NCBI GenBank assembly: GCA_963803015.1
Contig: CAWDKV010000003.1
Span: forward strand, 62,001-126,000
Origin: Berkiella sp963803015
Lineage (GTDB): Bacteria > Pseudomonadota > Gammaproteobacteria > Berkiellales > Berkiellaceae
DNA: 64,000 bases
Direction: 5' to 3'
The first letter of the stretch is position 1. Every line of letters starts with the position of its first letter. A program made the translations under genes and the position numbers. Shown here piece by piece: positions 1-8,933 of the stretch. The notes beneath the pieces were generated by a model. It worked only from the letters and a program-made list of their open reading frames with translations. It had not been told where the DNA came from and did not search any database.

Positions 1-1106
1 GGGATAGCTTGCAGCCTTAAAGCTTGTTCAAGACTTCTGGCTTGATGGTTCGAGCGATATAAAATGGCAAAATCATCAAAATTTAAACCATGGCGAAATT
101 TATGCGCCAGCAACTCATGGATAATGCGCTCTACTTCCGCTGTACCATCTGTTGTTGCCAGGATACGAATAGGATCGCCTTCTCCGAGCGTACTCCAAAG
201 GCTTTTTTCAAAAAGGTGCGGGTTATGATTAATTAAATGGTTTGCTGCACGTAAAATAAGTCGCGTTGAGCGATAGTTTTGCTCTAGCTTAATTACTTTT
301 AAATTGGGATAGTCTTGTTGCAAAGTATAAATGTTTTCCGGATTAGCACCGCGCCAAGCGTAAATGGATTGATCATCATCTCCCACGCCAGTAAAAGCGC
401 CTCTCACGCCGGCTAGCAACTTAATCAGCTCATATTGCGCAGCGTTTGTATCTTGGTATTCATCAATCAACAAATAGCGAATTTTGTTTTGCCAAAAATC
501 TAATACGGCGGGATTTTCTTTAAAAAGTTTGACTGGCAGTGAAATTAAGTCGTCAAAGTCAACGGCATTATAAGCACGTAAGGATTTTTCATAAGCAATA
601 AAAAACCGTGCGCCCAGATGTTTGACTTCATCACTTGCCAGCGTTAAAGCCATTTCTGGTGTGATCAGTTGATTTTTCCAGCTGGAAATCAGATGTTGAA
701 CAGATTTTAAATTTTCATCACTGACAACCGCGACATGACCGCTGAGTTCTTTGAGTAAATGCATACTATCAACAGCATCAAATAGCGTAAATTGCTTTGA
801 TAAGCCAAGATGGGTCACTTCTCTTTTTAAAATATCTAAACCCAATGAGTGAAAAGTAGAGACATGAATTTTATCGCCTCTTTTGAGCGTTAATAAAGCA
901 CGAGCACGACTCACCATCTCTTTTGCTGCTTTATTGGTAAAGGTCACGGCATAAATTTGTTTGGGTGAGAGCTGACATTTTTCTATAAGATAAGCAATCT
1001 TGTGGGTGATAACACGGGTTTTGCCACTCCCAGCGCCGGCAATGACGAGTAAAGGCCCATCGATATAACGAATAGCTTCTTGTTGCTGAGGATTGAGCGC
1101 AGACAT
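1..1106 (-). CDS. rep: ATP-dependent DNA helicase Rep, N-terminal part (cut by window edge)
   Basis: UvrD/Rep superfamily 1A helicase that unwinds DNA 3'-5' and helps replication forks past obstacles. I translated it from the minus strand: the protein begins MSALNPQQQEAIRYIDGP, has Walker A GAGSGKT at residues 24-30, motif Ia TFTNKAA near 55-61, and Walker B DEYQDT at 215-220, followed by GDDDQSIYAWRG. About 368 codons are visible and the frame is open to the window start; family members are about 670 residues. The run LEQNYRSTRLILRAANHLI and the lack of UvrD-type insertions favour Rep over UvrD. The next 337 bases downstream of its start side carry only palindromes. Confidence 0.93.
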   Translation of the reverse strand, partial: MSALNPQQQEAIRYIDGPLLVIAGAGSGKTRVITHKIAYLIEKCQLSPKQIYAVTFTNKAAKEMVSRARALLTLKRGDKIHVSTFHSLGLDILKREVTHLGLSKQFTLFDAVDSMHLLKELSGHVAVVSDENLKSVQHLISSWKNQLITPEMALTLASDEVKHLGARFFIAYEKSLRAYNAVDFDDLISLPVKLFKENPAVLDFWQNKIRYLLIDEYQDTNAAQYELIKLLAGVRGAFTGVGDDDQSIYAWRGANPENIYTLQQDYPNLKVIKLEQNYRSTRLILRAANHLINHNPHLFEKSLWSTLGEGDPIRILATTDGTAEVERIIHELLAHKFRHGLNFDDFAILYRSNHQARSLEQALRLQAI

Positions 1107-1227
1107 CTTCGATTCTTATTTTTTTGCGGGCTACAAGTGTAATAGAATCAGCTTCTGGCCACAAGTGAAACTACGCTTTTACCCTCTAGAGGGCAACCCA
1201 CTTCAAAAGAGGCATCGACACAAAAAT

Positions 1228-1366
1228 GTCGCGTAGCGACAAGTTATCTTTCCTTGTAAAGGATCGATGCGGCAAAGCCGCGAGATGGATTTTATCTAGA
1301 AAGAAATCCCTCTTGCGCTTTGCGCCTCTCCCTTTTACAAAGGGAGATAAATAGTTGCTACGCAAC
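1228..1366. repeat. Cluster of five short perfect palindromes between rep and the next gene
   Basis: The 337-base gap 1107-1443 has no gene. It holds a run of perfect short palindromes: GTCGCGTAGCGAC (1228-1240), GCGGCAAAGCCGC (1269-1281), GCGCTTTGCGC (1315-1325), CTCCCTTTTACAAAGGGAG (1328-1346) and GTTGCTACGCAAC (1354-1366). Each could form a hairpin of 4-8 base pairs on either strand. They look like a degraded intergenic repeat rather than a terminator, since no T-run follows most of them. Confidence 0.6.
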
Positions 1367-1443
1367 CTTCATGATTATTTCAAAGAAATGCTAAAAAATT
1401 GTGTCGATTTCTTAGCCGCATGCGTCCTGTAAGAAAGAGGATT

Positions 1444-3483
1444 TTACCATCTAATTGCTGCCAATAAATTATTCTTTTCATCTGTCCAAAGCGTTTGCGT
1501 TCTATTCTCTTTAAACTGCAAAGCCTTTTTTTGGTAGAGATAGCTGCCAAGCATTTGATCTCTAGATACGAGCACCCATTCTGCAGCAGAGACAGCTGTT
1601 TTACTTTCTGCCATGTTGTGGATGACATAGGCATTGAGATTTAACTTGGTGGCTAAGGCTTGCACCGGAGGATAGAGATCAACATATCGACTTGAGATAT
1701 GAAATGCCAAAATGCCGTGAGGCTTCAAATGTTTTAAATATGTTTGAAACGCTTCTATGGTTAAAAGATGTAAGGGGATAGCATCGCCATTAAAAGCGTC
1801 TACAGCGAGTACATCATAATTGTCTGAGCCATTTTCTCTTAAGCGTTGCGCGAGAGACAATCTGCCATCCCCAATGATAATGTCAGTGGAGGCAGGGGTG
1901 TCCTGTAAAAACGTAAAATATTTTTTGGCGATGCTGACAATGTCTGGGTCGATCTCATAAAAACGCAAAACATCGCCTTTTTGCGAGAGTGCAGCGATGG
2001 TTCCTGTCCCTAAGCCGATGACACCTATATTTAACCCTTTTGCAGAGCCATCCGATTTTTGGCGCTGATAAGCAATACTCAGACCGACGCCACTTTCTTC
2101 CCCATAATAAGTGGTAGGGAGTCTGCGTTTGGCAGCTTGCGTAAATTGGTGACCATGAATAATATTGCCATGACGCAAAGAGCGCTCTCCCTCCCGATAA
2201 GGATTAGGGGTAATTTGCGCAATTTCCATTGCACCAAAAAAATTACGATGATGATAGACAATATTTTTCTGGGTCGTATTGAGATGATAGCCAAACAACA
2301 AGGCCAAGCCAACAAAACTGACACACCAACTTGCAACAGAAAAAAGGTGTGAGCGTTTTTGCGACCCATTTTGCAAAATAGTGTAGCCAACAACCAGGGA
2401 TAAACCAAATAAAATGAGGTAAAAATCCCAACATTGATTAAAAATAAGTGGTGCTAAAATATTGATGAAACTGCCTCCCAAAACACCGGCGCCGGCAAGG
2501 GAGAGATAAAAAGCGGGAAGATGGCTTTTCTCAGGTTGGCGTCGCACCAATTCTCCGTGACATATCATGCAGCCGGAAAAGAGGAGTAAGCCATAGAGTA
2601 AAATTTGGCAAGAAAGTAAAAATTGATGTTGGGTTGGGACATATAAAATGATGGCAAAGGAAAGGGTGAACAAAACGACCCATACCGGCCGAACATAAGC
2701 CTTTTTAGAATAAAAAGTGATAATAAAAGTGATGAGATATAAAGCGAGCGGTATTATCCATAACAAAGGAAAACTCACCACACTTTGCATCATGACCTGG
2801 GTGACAGAAAGTAATAGGGCGTTACTGAAGAAGCCCAGTATGAACCATGAGACGATGTTTTGCCAAGGAAGAGCAGCGGGTTTGACCTCTGCTTCAAGGG
2901 AAGGAAGCGGCCCATGTGCAACCAACCTAAAGCAGCTCAAAGAGCTTAAGCAAAACAAGCCATAAAGACATGACCATAAAATTAATTGGGTTTTTAACCC
3001 TAAATAAGGCTCTAAAAGAAAAGGAAACGCTAAAAGACCGAGCAAAGAGCCAAAATTAGATAAGGCATAGTAACGATAAGGAAAAGGCGTTTGATAACAA
3101 TGATTATGCCAAAATTGAAATAACGGACTTGATGCACTAATTAAGATACAGGGTAAGCCAATAGAGCTGATTAAAACCAATAAGATGACAAGAGGAGGCC
3201 ATATCTGCAAAGAGGCGAAAGTTTCTTTTGGCATAATCGGTAAAAAAACAAGAGAGAGAGCAAGGAGTGCAAAGTGAATTTTGACTTGTGCCGTCAAGGG
3301 TTTTATTTTCGTGAGAAAAAAGCTATATAAGTAGCCAAGCAGCAAAATGGCTTGAAAAAATAAAATATTACAAAGCCAAACGTTAGCAGAGCCGCCAAAC
3401 CAAGGGAGTAATTTTTTGGTGATAAGAGGTTGAATAATAAAAAGTAAAAATGCACTTAGAAAAACAGAAATTTTAAAAGACAT
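1444..3483 (-). CDS. Membrane protein fused to a spermidine-synthase-like domain
   Basis: 679 residues. The N-terminal ~420 residues are a chain of hydrophobic segments (roughly a dozen membrane helices, starting FLSAFLLFIIQPLITKKLLP), the arrangement of the 'fused MFS/spermidine synthase' family. The C-terminal domain is a class I Rossmann fold: GVIGLGTGT at 487-495, the acidic ribose-binding residue in YEIDPD near 510, GDGR near 540 and VDAFNGDAIP near 565. In this family the substrate is usually unknown; polyamine synthesis is not assured because a separate speE lies at 23802-24653. Preceded by a spacer of palindromes and followed closely by comM's end. No truncation seen. Confidence 0.85.
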   Translation of the reverse strand: MSFKISVFLSAFLLFIIQPLITKKLLPWFGGSANVWLCNILFFQAILLLGYLYSFFLTKIKPLTAQVKIHFALLALSLVFLPIMPKETFASLQIWPPLVILLVLISSIGLPCILISASSPLFQFWHNHCYQTPFPYRYYALSNFGSLLGLLAFPFLLEPYLGLKTQLILWSCLYGLFCLSSLSCFRLVAHGPLPSLEAEVKPAALPWQNIVSWFILGFFSNALLLSVTQVMMQSVVSFPLLWIIPLALYLITFIITFYSKKAYVRPVWVVLFTLSFAIILYVPTQHQFLLSCQILLYGLLLFSGCMICHGELVRRQPEKSHLPAFYLSLAGAGVLGGSFINILAPLIFNQCWDFYLILFGLSLVVGYTILQNGSQKRSHLFSVASWCVSFVGLALLFGYHLNTTQKNIVYHHRNFFGAMEIAQITPNPYREGERSLRHGNIIHGHQFTQAAKRRLPTTYYGEESGVGLSIAYQRQKSDGSAKGLNIGVIGLGTGTIAALSQKGDVLRFYEIDPDIVSIAKKYFTFLQDTPASTDIIIGDGRLSLAQRLRENGSDNYDVLAVDAFNGDAIPLHLLTIEAFQTYLKHLKPHGILAFHISSRYVDLYPPVQALATKLNLNAYVIHNMAESKTAVSAAEWVLVSRDQMLGSYLYQKKALQFKENRTQTLWTDEKNNLLAAIRW

Positions 3484-3507
3484 ACAGCTCTTCCGTGATA
3501 TTGATTA

Positions 3508-5016
3508 TTATAGTTGCCTATCATATTTTCGGTATTGGATCGCTTCTGCGATATGAGGTGTAGCAATAGCCTCGGTGTCACTGAGATCGGCAATGGTGCG
3601 CGCCACTTTTAAAATACGATGATAAGCGCGTGCGGACAGCCCCAGTTTTTCAAGTGCTTGCGTGAGCAATTGCTTGGCCGATTTCTCTAATTGGCAATAA
3701 GTGGTAATGTCGCTTGACGTGAATTTCGCGTTAATGCGCGGACAACGTGACAGTTGTCTTTCCCTTGCTTTTAACACGCGCTTTTGCACAATTTGGCTTG
3801 TTTCCTCTTGTTTAGGATGAAAATTAGAGAGCCGCTCTGGTGGCAAAGACGGGACTTCAATATGCATATCAATTCTATCTAGCAAGGGGCCCGATATTTT
3901 ACCACGATAGCGCTGAATTTGTTCGCTGCCACAACGGCAACTGCGAAGGGGATCAGAAAGATAACCACAAGGACAAGGATTCATCGCCGCTATTAGCTGG
4001 CAACTGGCGGGGAATTGCGCAAAGCCAGCAGCGCGAGAGATATTTACACTGCCTGATTCCAAAGGTTCTCGCAATACTTCTAAGACATGACGATTAAATT
4101 CTGGCAGCTCATCTAAAAAAAGCACACCATGATGCGCAAGCGAGATCTCCCCCGGTTTAGGTTGACGGCCACCGCCAACTAAAGAAATAGCAGAAGCGGT
4201 ATGATGGGGCTGCCGAAAAGGTCTTTGCCAAAGGGTGTTCACATGAAACCCTTGACTACTAATAGAATAAATCGCGGCAACGCCTAGCGCTTCTTCACGT
4301 GTTAAAGGCGGCAAAATCGTATTAAGCCTGCTTGCCAGCATGGTTTTACCTGTGCCGGGTGAGCCTATCATTAATAAACTATGACCTCCTGCTGCGGCAA
4401 TTTCTAAAGCGCGTTTGGCATGCTGTTGACCACAGACATCAGAGAGACAACTCTGATTTATCAAATCGCTGGGGGCGGCAGAAAAGTGAGCGGGCTCTGC
4501 TTTTGTTTGTCCCGTCAAAAGAGCACACACCGAGAGTAAATTGGTCATCCCGAACACGGTTAAGGGTGAAACCCAGGAAGCTTCTGTGACATTTTCTTGA
4601 GGCACAATCAATTGACGGGCGCTTTGTTGTGTCGCCAGAGCAAAGGGTAAGATCCCTCTTACCGGCCGCAATTCTCCACTTAAGGCAAGCTCTCCTGCAA
4701 ATTCATAGCGCGAGATATCTTTACAAGATAGTTGCTCGGAAGCGATCAAAATACTTAAAGCAATAGGCAAATCAAAACGGCCGCCTTCTTTGGGGAGATC
4801 AGCGGGTGCCAGATTAATTGTGATCCGTTTTTTCGGGAACTCCCAACCACTTTGCATGAGGGCACTGCGCACCCTATCTTTACTTTCTTTCACCGCGGCT
4901 TCCGGTAAGCCGACGATGGTAAATTGGGGTAAGCCATTAGATAAATGGGCTTCAACCGTAACCTCTGGTGCGTTGATGCCAACGCTGGCACGACTATAAA
5001 CAACCGCTAAAGACAT
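3508..5016 (-). CDS. comM: YifB/ComM family Mg-chelatase-like AAA+ ATPase
   Basis: 502 residues from the chosen ATG. ComM is a hexameric helicase that promotes branch migration during integration of transforming DNA; it is broadly conserved in bacteria. Visible: N-terminal ChlI-like domain (MSLAVVYSRASVGI...), Walker A GSPGTGKT at 218-225, Walker B LFLDELPEF at 299-307, and the cysteine pattern NPCPCGY...CRCG. An in-frame start 20 codons upstream exists, but MSLAVV is where family members begin and a purine-rich AAGAG lies just before it. Length is normal (about 500). Its presence is compatible with natural competence but does not show it. Confidence 0.93.
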   Translation of the reverse strand: MSLAVVYSRASVGINAPEVTVEAHLSNGLPQFTIVGLPEAAVKESKDRVRSALMQSGWEFPKKRITINLAPADLPKEGGRFDLPIALSILIASEQLSCKDISRYEFAGELALSGELRPVRGILPFALATQQSARQLIVPQENVTEASWVSPLTVFGMTNLLSVCALLTGQTKAEPAHFSAAPSDLINQSCLSDVCGQQHAKRALEIAAAGGHSLLMIGSPGTGKTMLASRLNTILPPLTREEALGVAAIYSISSQGFHVNTLWQRPFRQPHHTASAISLVGGGRQPKPGEISLAHHGVLFLDELPEFNRHVLEVLREPLESGSVNISRAAGFAQFPASCQLIAAMNPCPCGYLSDPLRSCRCGSEQIQRYRGKISGPLLDRIDMHIEVPSLPPERLSNFHPKQEETSQIVQKRVLKARERQLSRCPRINAKFTSSDITTYCQLEKSAKQLLTQALEKLGLSARAYHRILKVARTIADLSDTEAIATPHIAEAIQYRKYDRQL

Positions 5017-5192
5017 AGGGTTACTCTTGCTGTGGGCACAAAAGGGCAATATAGCTGAGTAAAAGGAGAAAGCCAACTCTCCTATGACAAAGCCATTCTC
5101 TCCTGTAAGTGGTCAGGCTCTATGACTCAAATTTGTGATCTTTTGTCTCATACGACATTTGACTAAAGTGCAACTAATAATATTTTACTAAA

Positions 5193-6662
5193 TTAAATTT
5201 CAAACAAATCATCTAAAGTAACAACCCCATCAACCATATCTTCAGAATAAATTGATTTATTGAGACCACTAGCAGAAATAAAACACAAAAAGATTTCCTT
5301 TGAAGTTCTAGTAGCTTCTTTAAAAACAGCAATTTTTCTTTTTAAAAGTTCCGCATATTGTTTGTCTATTGAAAATGCTTGATCAGTATATTTAATTTCG
5401 CAAATCGTAATGGAGTCATCATCTCTGTCAAATAATAAATCAATTTGTGCTCCTTGCTCCCTAGATCCTTTTTTGGATGTCTTGCGCCAAGTATTTGGAA
5501 TTGCCGTAGTAGTCAATCCTAAAGCCTTGCTTATTTGGGAAATATGCTCATAACATATTGATTCAAATGCATATCCTGACCAGCTATGCCAAGCTGGAGA
5601 TTCTTGAATTTTTTCCCAATATTTTCCTGAAAATCCCTTTTCTAATAAGGTATTTTTAATAGGCTCAATCCAATCAAAATAAAACAAACAGTATTGATCA
5701 ATTACTTTGTAATAAATACCTCTTTTACTGTGACTATAAGGCGTAAAACTGATAATAAAGTTAGTATCTTGAAGTGCCTTTAATTTTTCTAGGCCACCTT
5801 TACCGTGAAGAGCCTTACCCATTTTTTTTAACAACTCTTCTTGTCCTATGCCATATCGATGCTTTGCAATCGTATGTACAATTTCTATAGAGACTTTATA
5901 ATCATTAAATAACGATGCGAACAAATTATCAAATTCTTCAAGAAAGAAACATTTCCTTCTAAACGCCAATTTATCAATATTTTGTGCAGCAGAAAGTCCC
6001 TTTTCTATTTTTGATAAATAATATGGAATACCGCCGATAACCATATAAATTTGAAGAATTTGTTTGTTATTTAATTTAATTCCTAAGCTATGCAAATATT
6101 GTTTTGTATCTGCTAATTTAAACGGAGCGAGATATATATTCCTCGTTAAACGGTTATGCAATCCGCCTTTGTTGTTAATAATTTTATTTATTATCCATGA
6201 TGCAGATGAACCACATATGATTAATTTTATTCTCTTATTTCTCGACCAGTGCTGATTCCAGTAATATGCAAGATTCTGAAGCAAACGAGAATTTGGTGTC
6301 GCCATCCAAGGAAACTCATCAAAAAACAATATGATTTTTTTATCATTGGTGGATGCTTCAATTGCTTCTGTCAGTATCTCAAAGGTCTCATCCCAATTTT
6401 TACCTTGCTTCAGCTTCGCTCCTTTATAAAAAGCATTTCCAATTTGCTTGGTAAAATGATTAATTTGTTCTGACATAGACCCATCTTTTACACCTGTCAC
6501 ATTAAAAAAAATCACATCTTCTTTTTCAAAGAAACTAATAATTAAAAACGTTTTCCCTACTCTTCTTCTGCCATAAATTGCGAGAAATTCGGAGTTATTT
6601 GATTGAAGCATTTCCTTAAGTGTATTAAGTTCTTCTTTTCTTCCAATCATCGGATTACCCAT
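5193..6662 (-). CDS. AAA ATPase with C-terminal DUF234 (PD-(D/E)XK-like) domain
   Basis: 489 residues. Walker A GRRRVGKT at 31-38 and Walker B ILFFDEF at 111-117 mark the archaeal-type ATPase fold; a winged-helix-like middle follows; the C-terminal domain has GYAFESICYEHI, then QIDLLFDRDDDSITICEIKYT, giving the D...E-x-K pattern of restriction-like nucleases. Members are often horizontally acquired in bacteria and their role is unknown; defence, DNA transaction and toxin-like roles have all been suggested. The gene is monocistronic, AT-richer than its neighbours, and has a striking inverted repeat 16-110 bases upstream that may be an operator. The Shine-Dalgarno sequence is weak. Confidence 0.85.
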   Translation of the reverse strand: MGNPMIGRKEELNTLKEMLQSNNSEFLAIYGRRRVGKTFLIISFFEKEDVIFFNVTGVKDGSMSEQINHFTKQIGNAFYKGAKLKQGKNWDETFEILTEAIEASTNDKKIILFFDEFPWMATPNSRLLQNLAYYWNQHWSRNKRIKLIICGSSASWIINKIINNKGGLHNRLTRNIYLAPFKLADTKQYLHSLGIKLNNKQILQIYMVIGGIPYYLSKIEKGLSAAQNIDKLAFRRKCFFLEEFDNLFASLFNDYKVSIEIVHTIAKHRYGIGQEELLKKMGKALHGKGGLEKLKALQDTNFIISFTPYSHSKRGIYYKVIDQYCLFYFDWIEPIKNTLLEKGFSGKYWEKIQESPAWHSWSGYAFESICYEHISQISKALGLTTTAIPNTWRKTSKKGSREQGAQIDLLFDRDDDSITICEIKYTDQAFSIDKQYAELLKRKIAVFKEATRTSKEIFLCFISASGLNKSIYSEDMVDGVVTLDDLFEI

Positions 6663-6677
6663 AATAATTTTCTGTAC

Positions 6678-6771
6678 TATCCTTCACTTTTGAATCATAT
6701 CCCAAAGTGAAGGATAATGCAAAAATAGCGTTTATCCTTCACTTTGGAAACAACTTAGAATATGAAGGATA
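6678..6771 (-). promoter_or_regulatory. Operator-like inverted repeats upstream of the DUF234 ATPase
   Basis: A 13-base word TATCCTTCACTTT occurs at 6678-6690 and 6733-6745, and its exact complement AAAGTGAAGGATA at 6704-6716; a shorter half-site GAAGGATA lies at 6764-6771. The first pair forms a perfect 13-bp inverted repeat with a 13-base centre. Position directly upstream of the 5193-6662 gene suggests a regulator-binding site, possibly autoregulatory, although stem-loop formation is equally possible. Confidence 0.55.
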
Positions 6772-6945
6772 ATCATAAAGTGGCAATTGAATCCATAAAT
6801 CATTATTTAACAAAGGCTTATAAACAGTGTATATCTGCCTAATTTCTAAATTGCCGCGACACTCCTCTCCCACGCGCGAACTTGTTATAGCTGTGAGATG
6901 GCTATATCAGAGAACAACTGTGTCAAAAATCAATTCTTTTCTTTC

Positions 6946-6966
6946 CCTTCTCCCACTGGGAGAAGG
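6946..6966. repeat. Perfect 21-base palindromic hairpin in a mosaic spacer
   Basis: CCTTCTCCCACTGGGAGAAGG, followed by GTGCCCGTAGGGCGGATGAG. This type of sequence is a common intergenic repeat in proteobacterial genomes. It sits in the 620-base gap between the DUF234 ATPase and the immunity-like genes, next to a transposase remnant; no intact gene is present there. Confidence 0.5.
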
Positions 6967-6995
6967 TGCCCGTAGGGCGGATGAGGGTTCATGAA

Positions 6996-7240
6996 TTAAG
7001 CTACGCATTTAAATCGAAGCTCACATGTTGTTTTATCTCTCAACATGGCATTCATAACAATAGCTAATTTTCTCAAAGTTAGTGCGCGGGAGAGAGGAAG
7101 ATCGAGTTCTTGGCAATAGTTTTTTGGCTTGTTGATTTCATATCAGCTCTTTGCACATTCAATGTAGACTTGCTGAGCTCTTCCTAAAAAATCCCTGTTT
7201 GTGAAGCAATTTCTCCAACGTGAATTGTGATTATTCATCA
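6996..7240 (-). pseudogene. IS110-family transposase C-terminal remnant
   Basis: Reading the minus strand gives SRWRNCFTNRDFLGRAQQVYIECAKS, an in-frame stop, then YEINKPKNYCQELDLPLSRALTLRKLAIVMNAMLRDK. This matches the C-terminal pattern of IS110/IS1111 transposases (GR..VR.ALYMAAL...F...L...KP...AL.A.MRKL..I.NAMLRD). One internal stop and no N-terminal part show it is dead. It marks the edge of the toxin/immunity region and suggests past insertion activity here. Confidence 0.55.
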
Positions 7241-7283
7241 GGTCTTGACTCCATTGCCTCTTTCCTCTTTTCATTCTGTTCTT

Positions 7284-7577
7284 TTATTTGTCTTCGTAAC
7301 ATTCCAACATGAAATCATATTTATCAACATCAATAACGCCATCAATAACATATTCTTGCAATGCTTTCGCTTGTTCTGCATTGATTCTGTAACAATAAAT
7401 TAAATCAACCATAGCAGGATCTGGATCTTGAGGATCAATTTCAAATAATTTTTGTAAAAATTTCAATTTCAAGGGTTTTAATTTATATTCAACTTCTAAA
7501 CCTTTCTCGCCATCTTCATCTGGTATTTTGCTATAACCTGCAACAGTTCTTACAATTCCTTCAACATCATCTGACAT
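7284..7577 (-). CDS. Putative immunity protein, paralogue of the gene next to the E3-type toxin
   Basis: 97 residues, acidic and soluble, no signal. It is nearly the same protein as the product of 8934-9227 (shared blocks GYSKI, VEYKLKPLKLKFLQKLF, DPDPAMVDLIYCY, EQAKALQEYVIDGVIDVDKYDF and LECYEDK). The two genes are also very alike at base level and share the downstream flank TTCATT(C/T)TGTTC(T/C)TTTATTTG, so this is a recent segmental duplication. I recall similar small proteins being grouped under DUF7683, but cannot confirm. Good Shine-Dalgarno GGAGAAAAGTT before the ATG. Here no toxin is adjacent, so it is an orphan immunity candidate. Confidence 0.7.
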   Translation of the reverse strand: MSDDVEGIVRTVAGYSKIPDEDGEKGLEVEYKLKPLKLKFLQKLFEIDPQDPDPAMVDLIYCYRINAEQAKALQEYVIDGVIDVDKYDFMLECYEDK

Positions 7578-7777
7578 AACTTTTCTCCAAAAGAGCAGGC
7601 TTTACTTGACGCGCATCACAACATGAAACCATCAACAGCTTTACGTTAGTTGAGCACTATGTTAGTGAAAACCATCTTGCTGTTGCATAAAACCGTGTAT
7701 TTGGACTGTGATTGATGCCAAATGAGAAATTATACCTTCCATTTTCCCAATAATATTTAGGTGGTAGCTTTATTTAA

Positions 7778-8098
7778 CTATTTTTTAATACCTCTAGATT
7801 CATCAATTATTTCTTCACAAATAAGAAATAATTCTTCTCTTAATTCGGAAAATTTATCTTGAGCTTCAAGAATTACTCTTTGATTTTTCCATATCGCTGT
7901 ATCATTGAAAGTATTCATTCCGCCATAAATCATCAAAATATTTTCCGCAATTTTTTCTGGGTCATGTGGTTTATTTAATTGCTTTAACATATGTTCTAAA
8001 AAATCATGATAATATACACAAAGTCCATCATCGCTTAATTTCAATAGAGGTAGAATTCCTTCTATTTTGGTAATAATTTTCTGGCTTGTAGATTCCAT
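7778..8098 (-). CDS. Small acidic protein resembling DUF6966, possible orphan immunity gene
   Basis: 106 residues, soluble, helical. The core ENILMIYGGMNTFNDTAIW resembles the GGM.SFND signature I associate with DUF6966, a family often found beside toxins. Function unknown. It sits in a series of small same-strand genes separated by 100-250 base non-coding spacers (7284, 7778, 8258, 8934), an arrangement typical of immunity arrays behind polymorphic toxins. Shine-Dalgarno is GAGCTAAT-like and modest. Confidence 0.6.
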   Translation of the reverse strand: MESTSQKIITKIEGILPLLKLSDDGLCVYYHDFLEHMLKQLNKPHDPEKIAENILMIYGGMNTFNDTAIWKNQRVILEAQDKFSELREELFLICEEIIDESRGIKK

Positions 8099-8257
8099 AT
8101 TAGCTCCTGTTTAAGTGTAAATGACTCAACTAGGAGTAGGAGTCAGAATTTTTCTCATTGCTCACCCTTATCTGCCCTGCGAAGTTTCATAGCAGAGTAG
8201 GATGCTCGAAGCCTTGAGACTTCCAAAAGATAGTTATTTTATTTTCAAAAAAAACCT

Positions 8258-8512
8258 TTAATCATTAATTTTTACTTTCTTTCGGGAAATTATATCATCA
8301 GCAATCTTATTCAATTCTTCATAAGTGAAAGCAAATTCTGGTCCATCTTCCATGGTATTTAACGTTAACAGTATATCGCTAAAATCATCATCAATTTCAT
8401 CACAATATTCTAAATATACTGAATAAGCCCAAGAACCTATTTCTGCTACATCTTGTTTTTTTAACACTCTTTCTTTTAATTCTATTCCGAAAGCAGTTGT
8501 AGAAAATCTCAT
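8258..8512 (-). CDS. Small acidic hypothetical protein in the immunity array
   Basis: 84 residues from the ATG with GGAG seven bases upstream (two further in-frame starts lie up to 15 bases earlier). The middle EIGSWAYSVYLEYCDEIDDDFSDILLTLNTMEDGPEF is strongly acidic, and the C-terminus EELNKIADDIISRKK is basic. I do not recognise the family. Size, charge and position between two duplicate immunity-like genes suggest it neutralises a toxin, but no partner toxin is visible. Confidence 0.6.
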   Translation of the reverse strand: MRFSTTAFGIELKERVLKKQDVAEIGSWAYSVYLEYCDEIDDDFSDILLTLNTMEDGPEFAFTYEELNKIADDIISRKKVKIND

Positions 8513-8552
8513 TCTCATACTCCGCAAAAAAACTTAAATAAAAAAATTTCTT

Positions 8553-8800
8553 TTAGGACGCCCAACATGCCTTATCTGGAAATTCTCTTTTTTGCCAATG
8601 CTTTAGCAATGCCCTGTATGCGAATCGCGCAATATAATTGTCTTCATCATCCTCTAAGGGTGTAATGATATTATATTCTCCAGTTTCCCTTATAATCTCA
8701 ATAAACCTCCTTGGTTAGGTTCAAGAGGAAGGAAATAATATCTGTAACGTACAACTACATTATTTTAGAAAATTTTGTCGATCTTTATATATAACCCCAT
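8553..8800 (-). pseudogene. Broken small gene in the immunity array
   Basis: The gap 8513-8933 holds a decayed gene. From ATG at 8800 the frame reads MGLYIKIDKIF then a stop; it continues VVVRYRYYFLPLEPNQGG and, after a one-base frame change near 8705, FIEIIRETGEYNIITPLEDD...IARFAYRALLKHWQKREF...ACWAS with stop at 8553-8555. The pieces make one plausible protein of about 80 residues with a stop and a frameshift. The composition is like the neighbouring immunity candidates. Confidence 0.5.
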
Positions 8801-8933
8801 ATTTTTTGCTCAATGTGATTGTAGTCGCATATTTGCGATTCTAATTGTTTTTTAAAAATATTTAACAGAAAACTTGTGACGATTCTTCAGAATTTGACAC
8901 TGTCGCTTCTTTTCCACTTTTCATTTTGTTCCT

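Noticed and set aside
2059..2434. Overlapping frames on both strands inside the spermidine-synthase fusion gene
   Set aside because: Shadows of the long 679-residue frame, with no start signals of their own.
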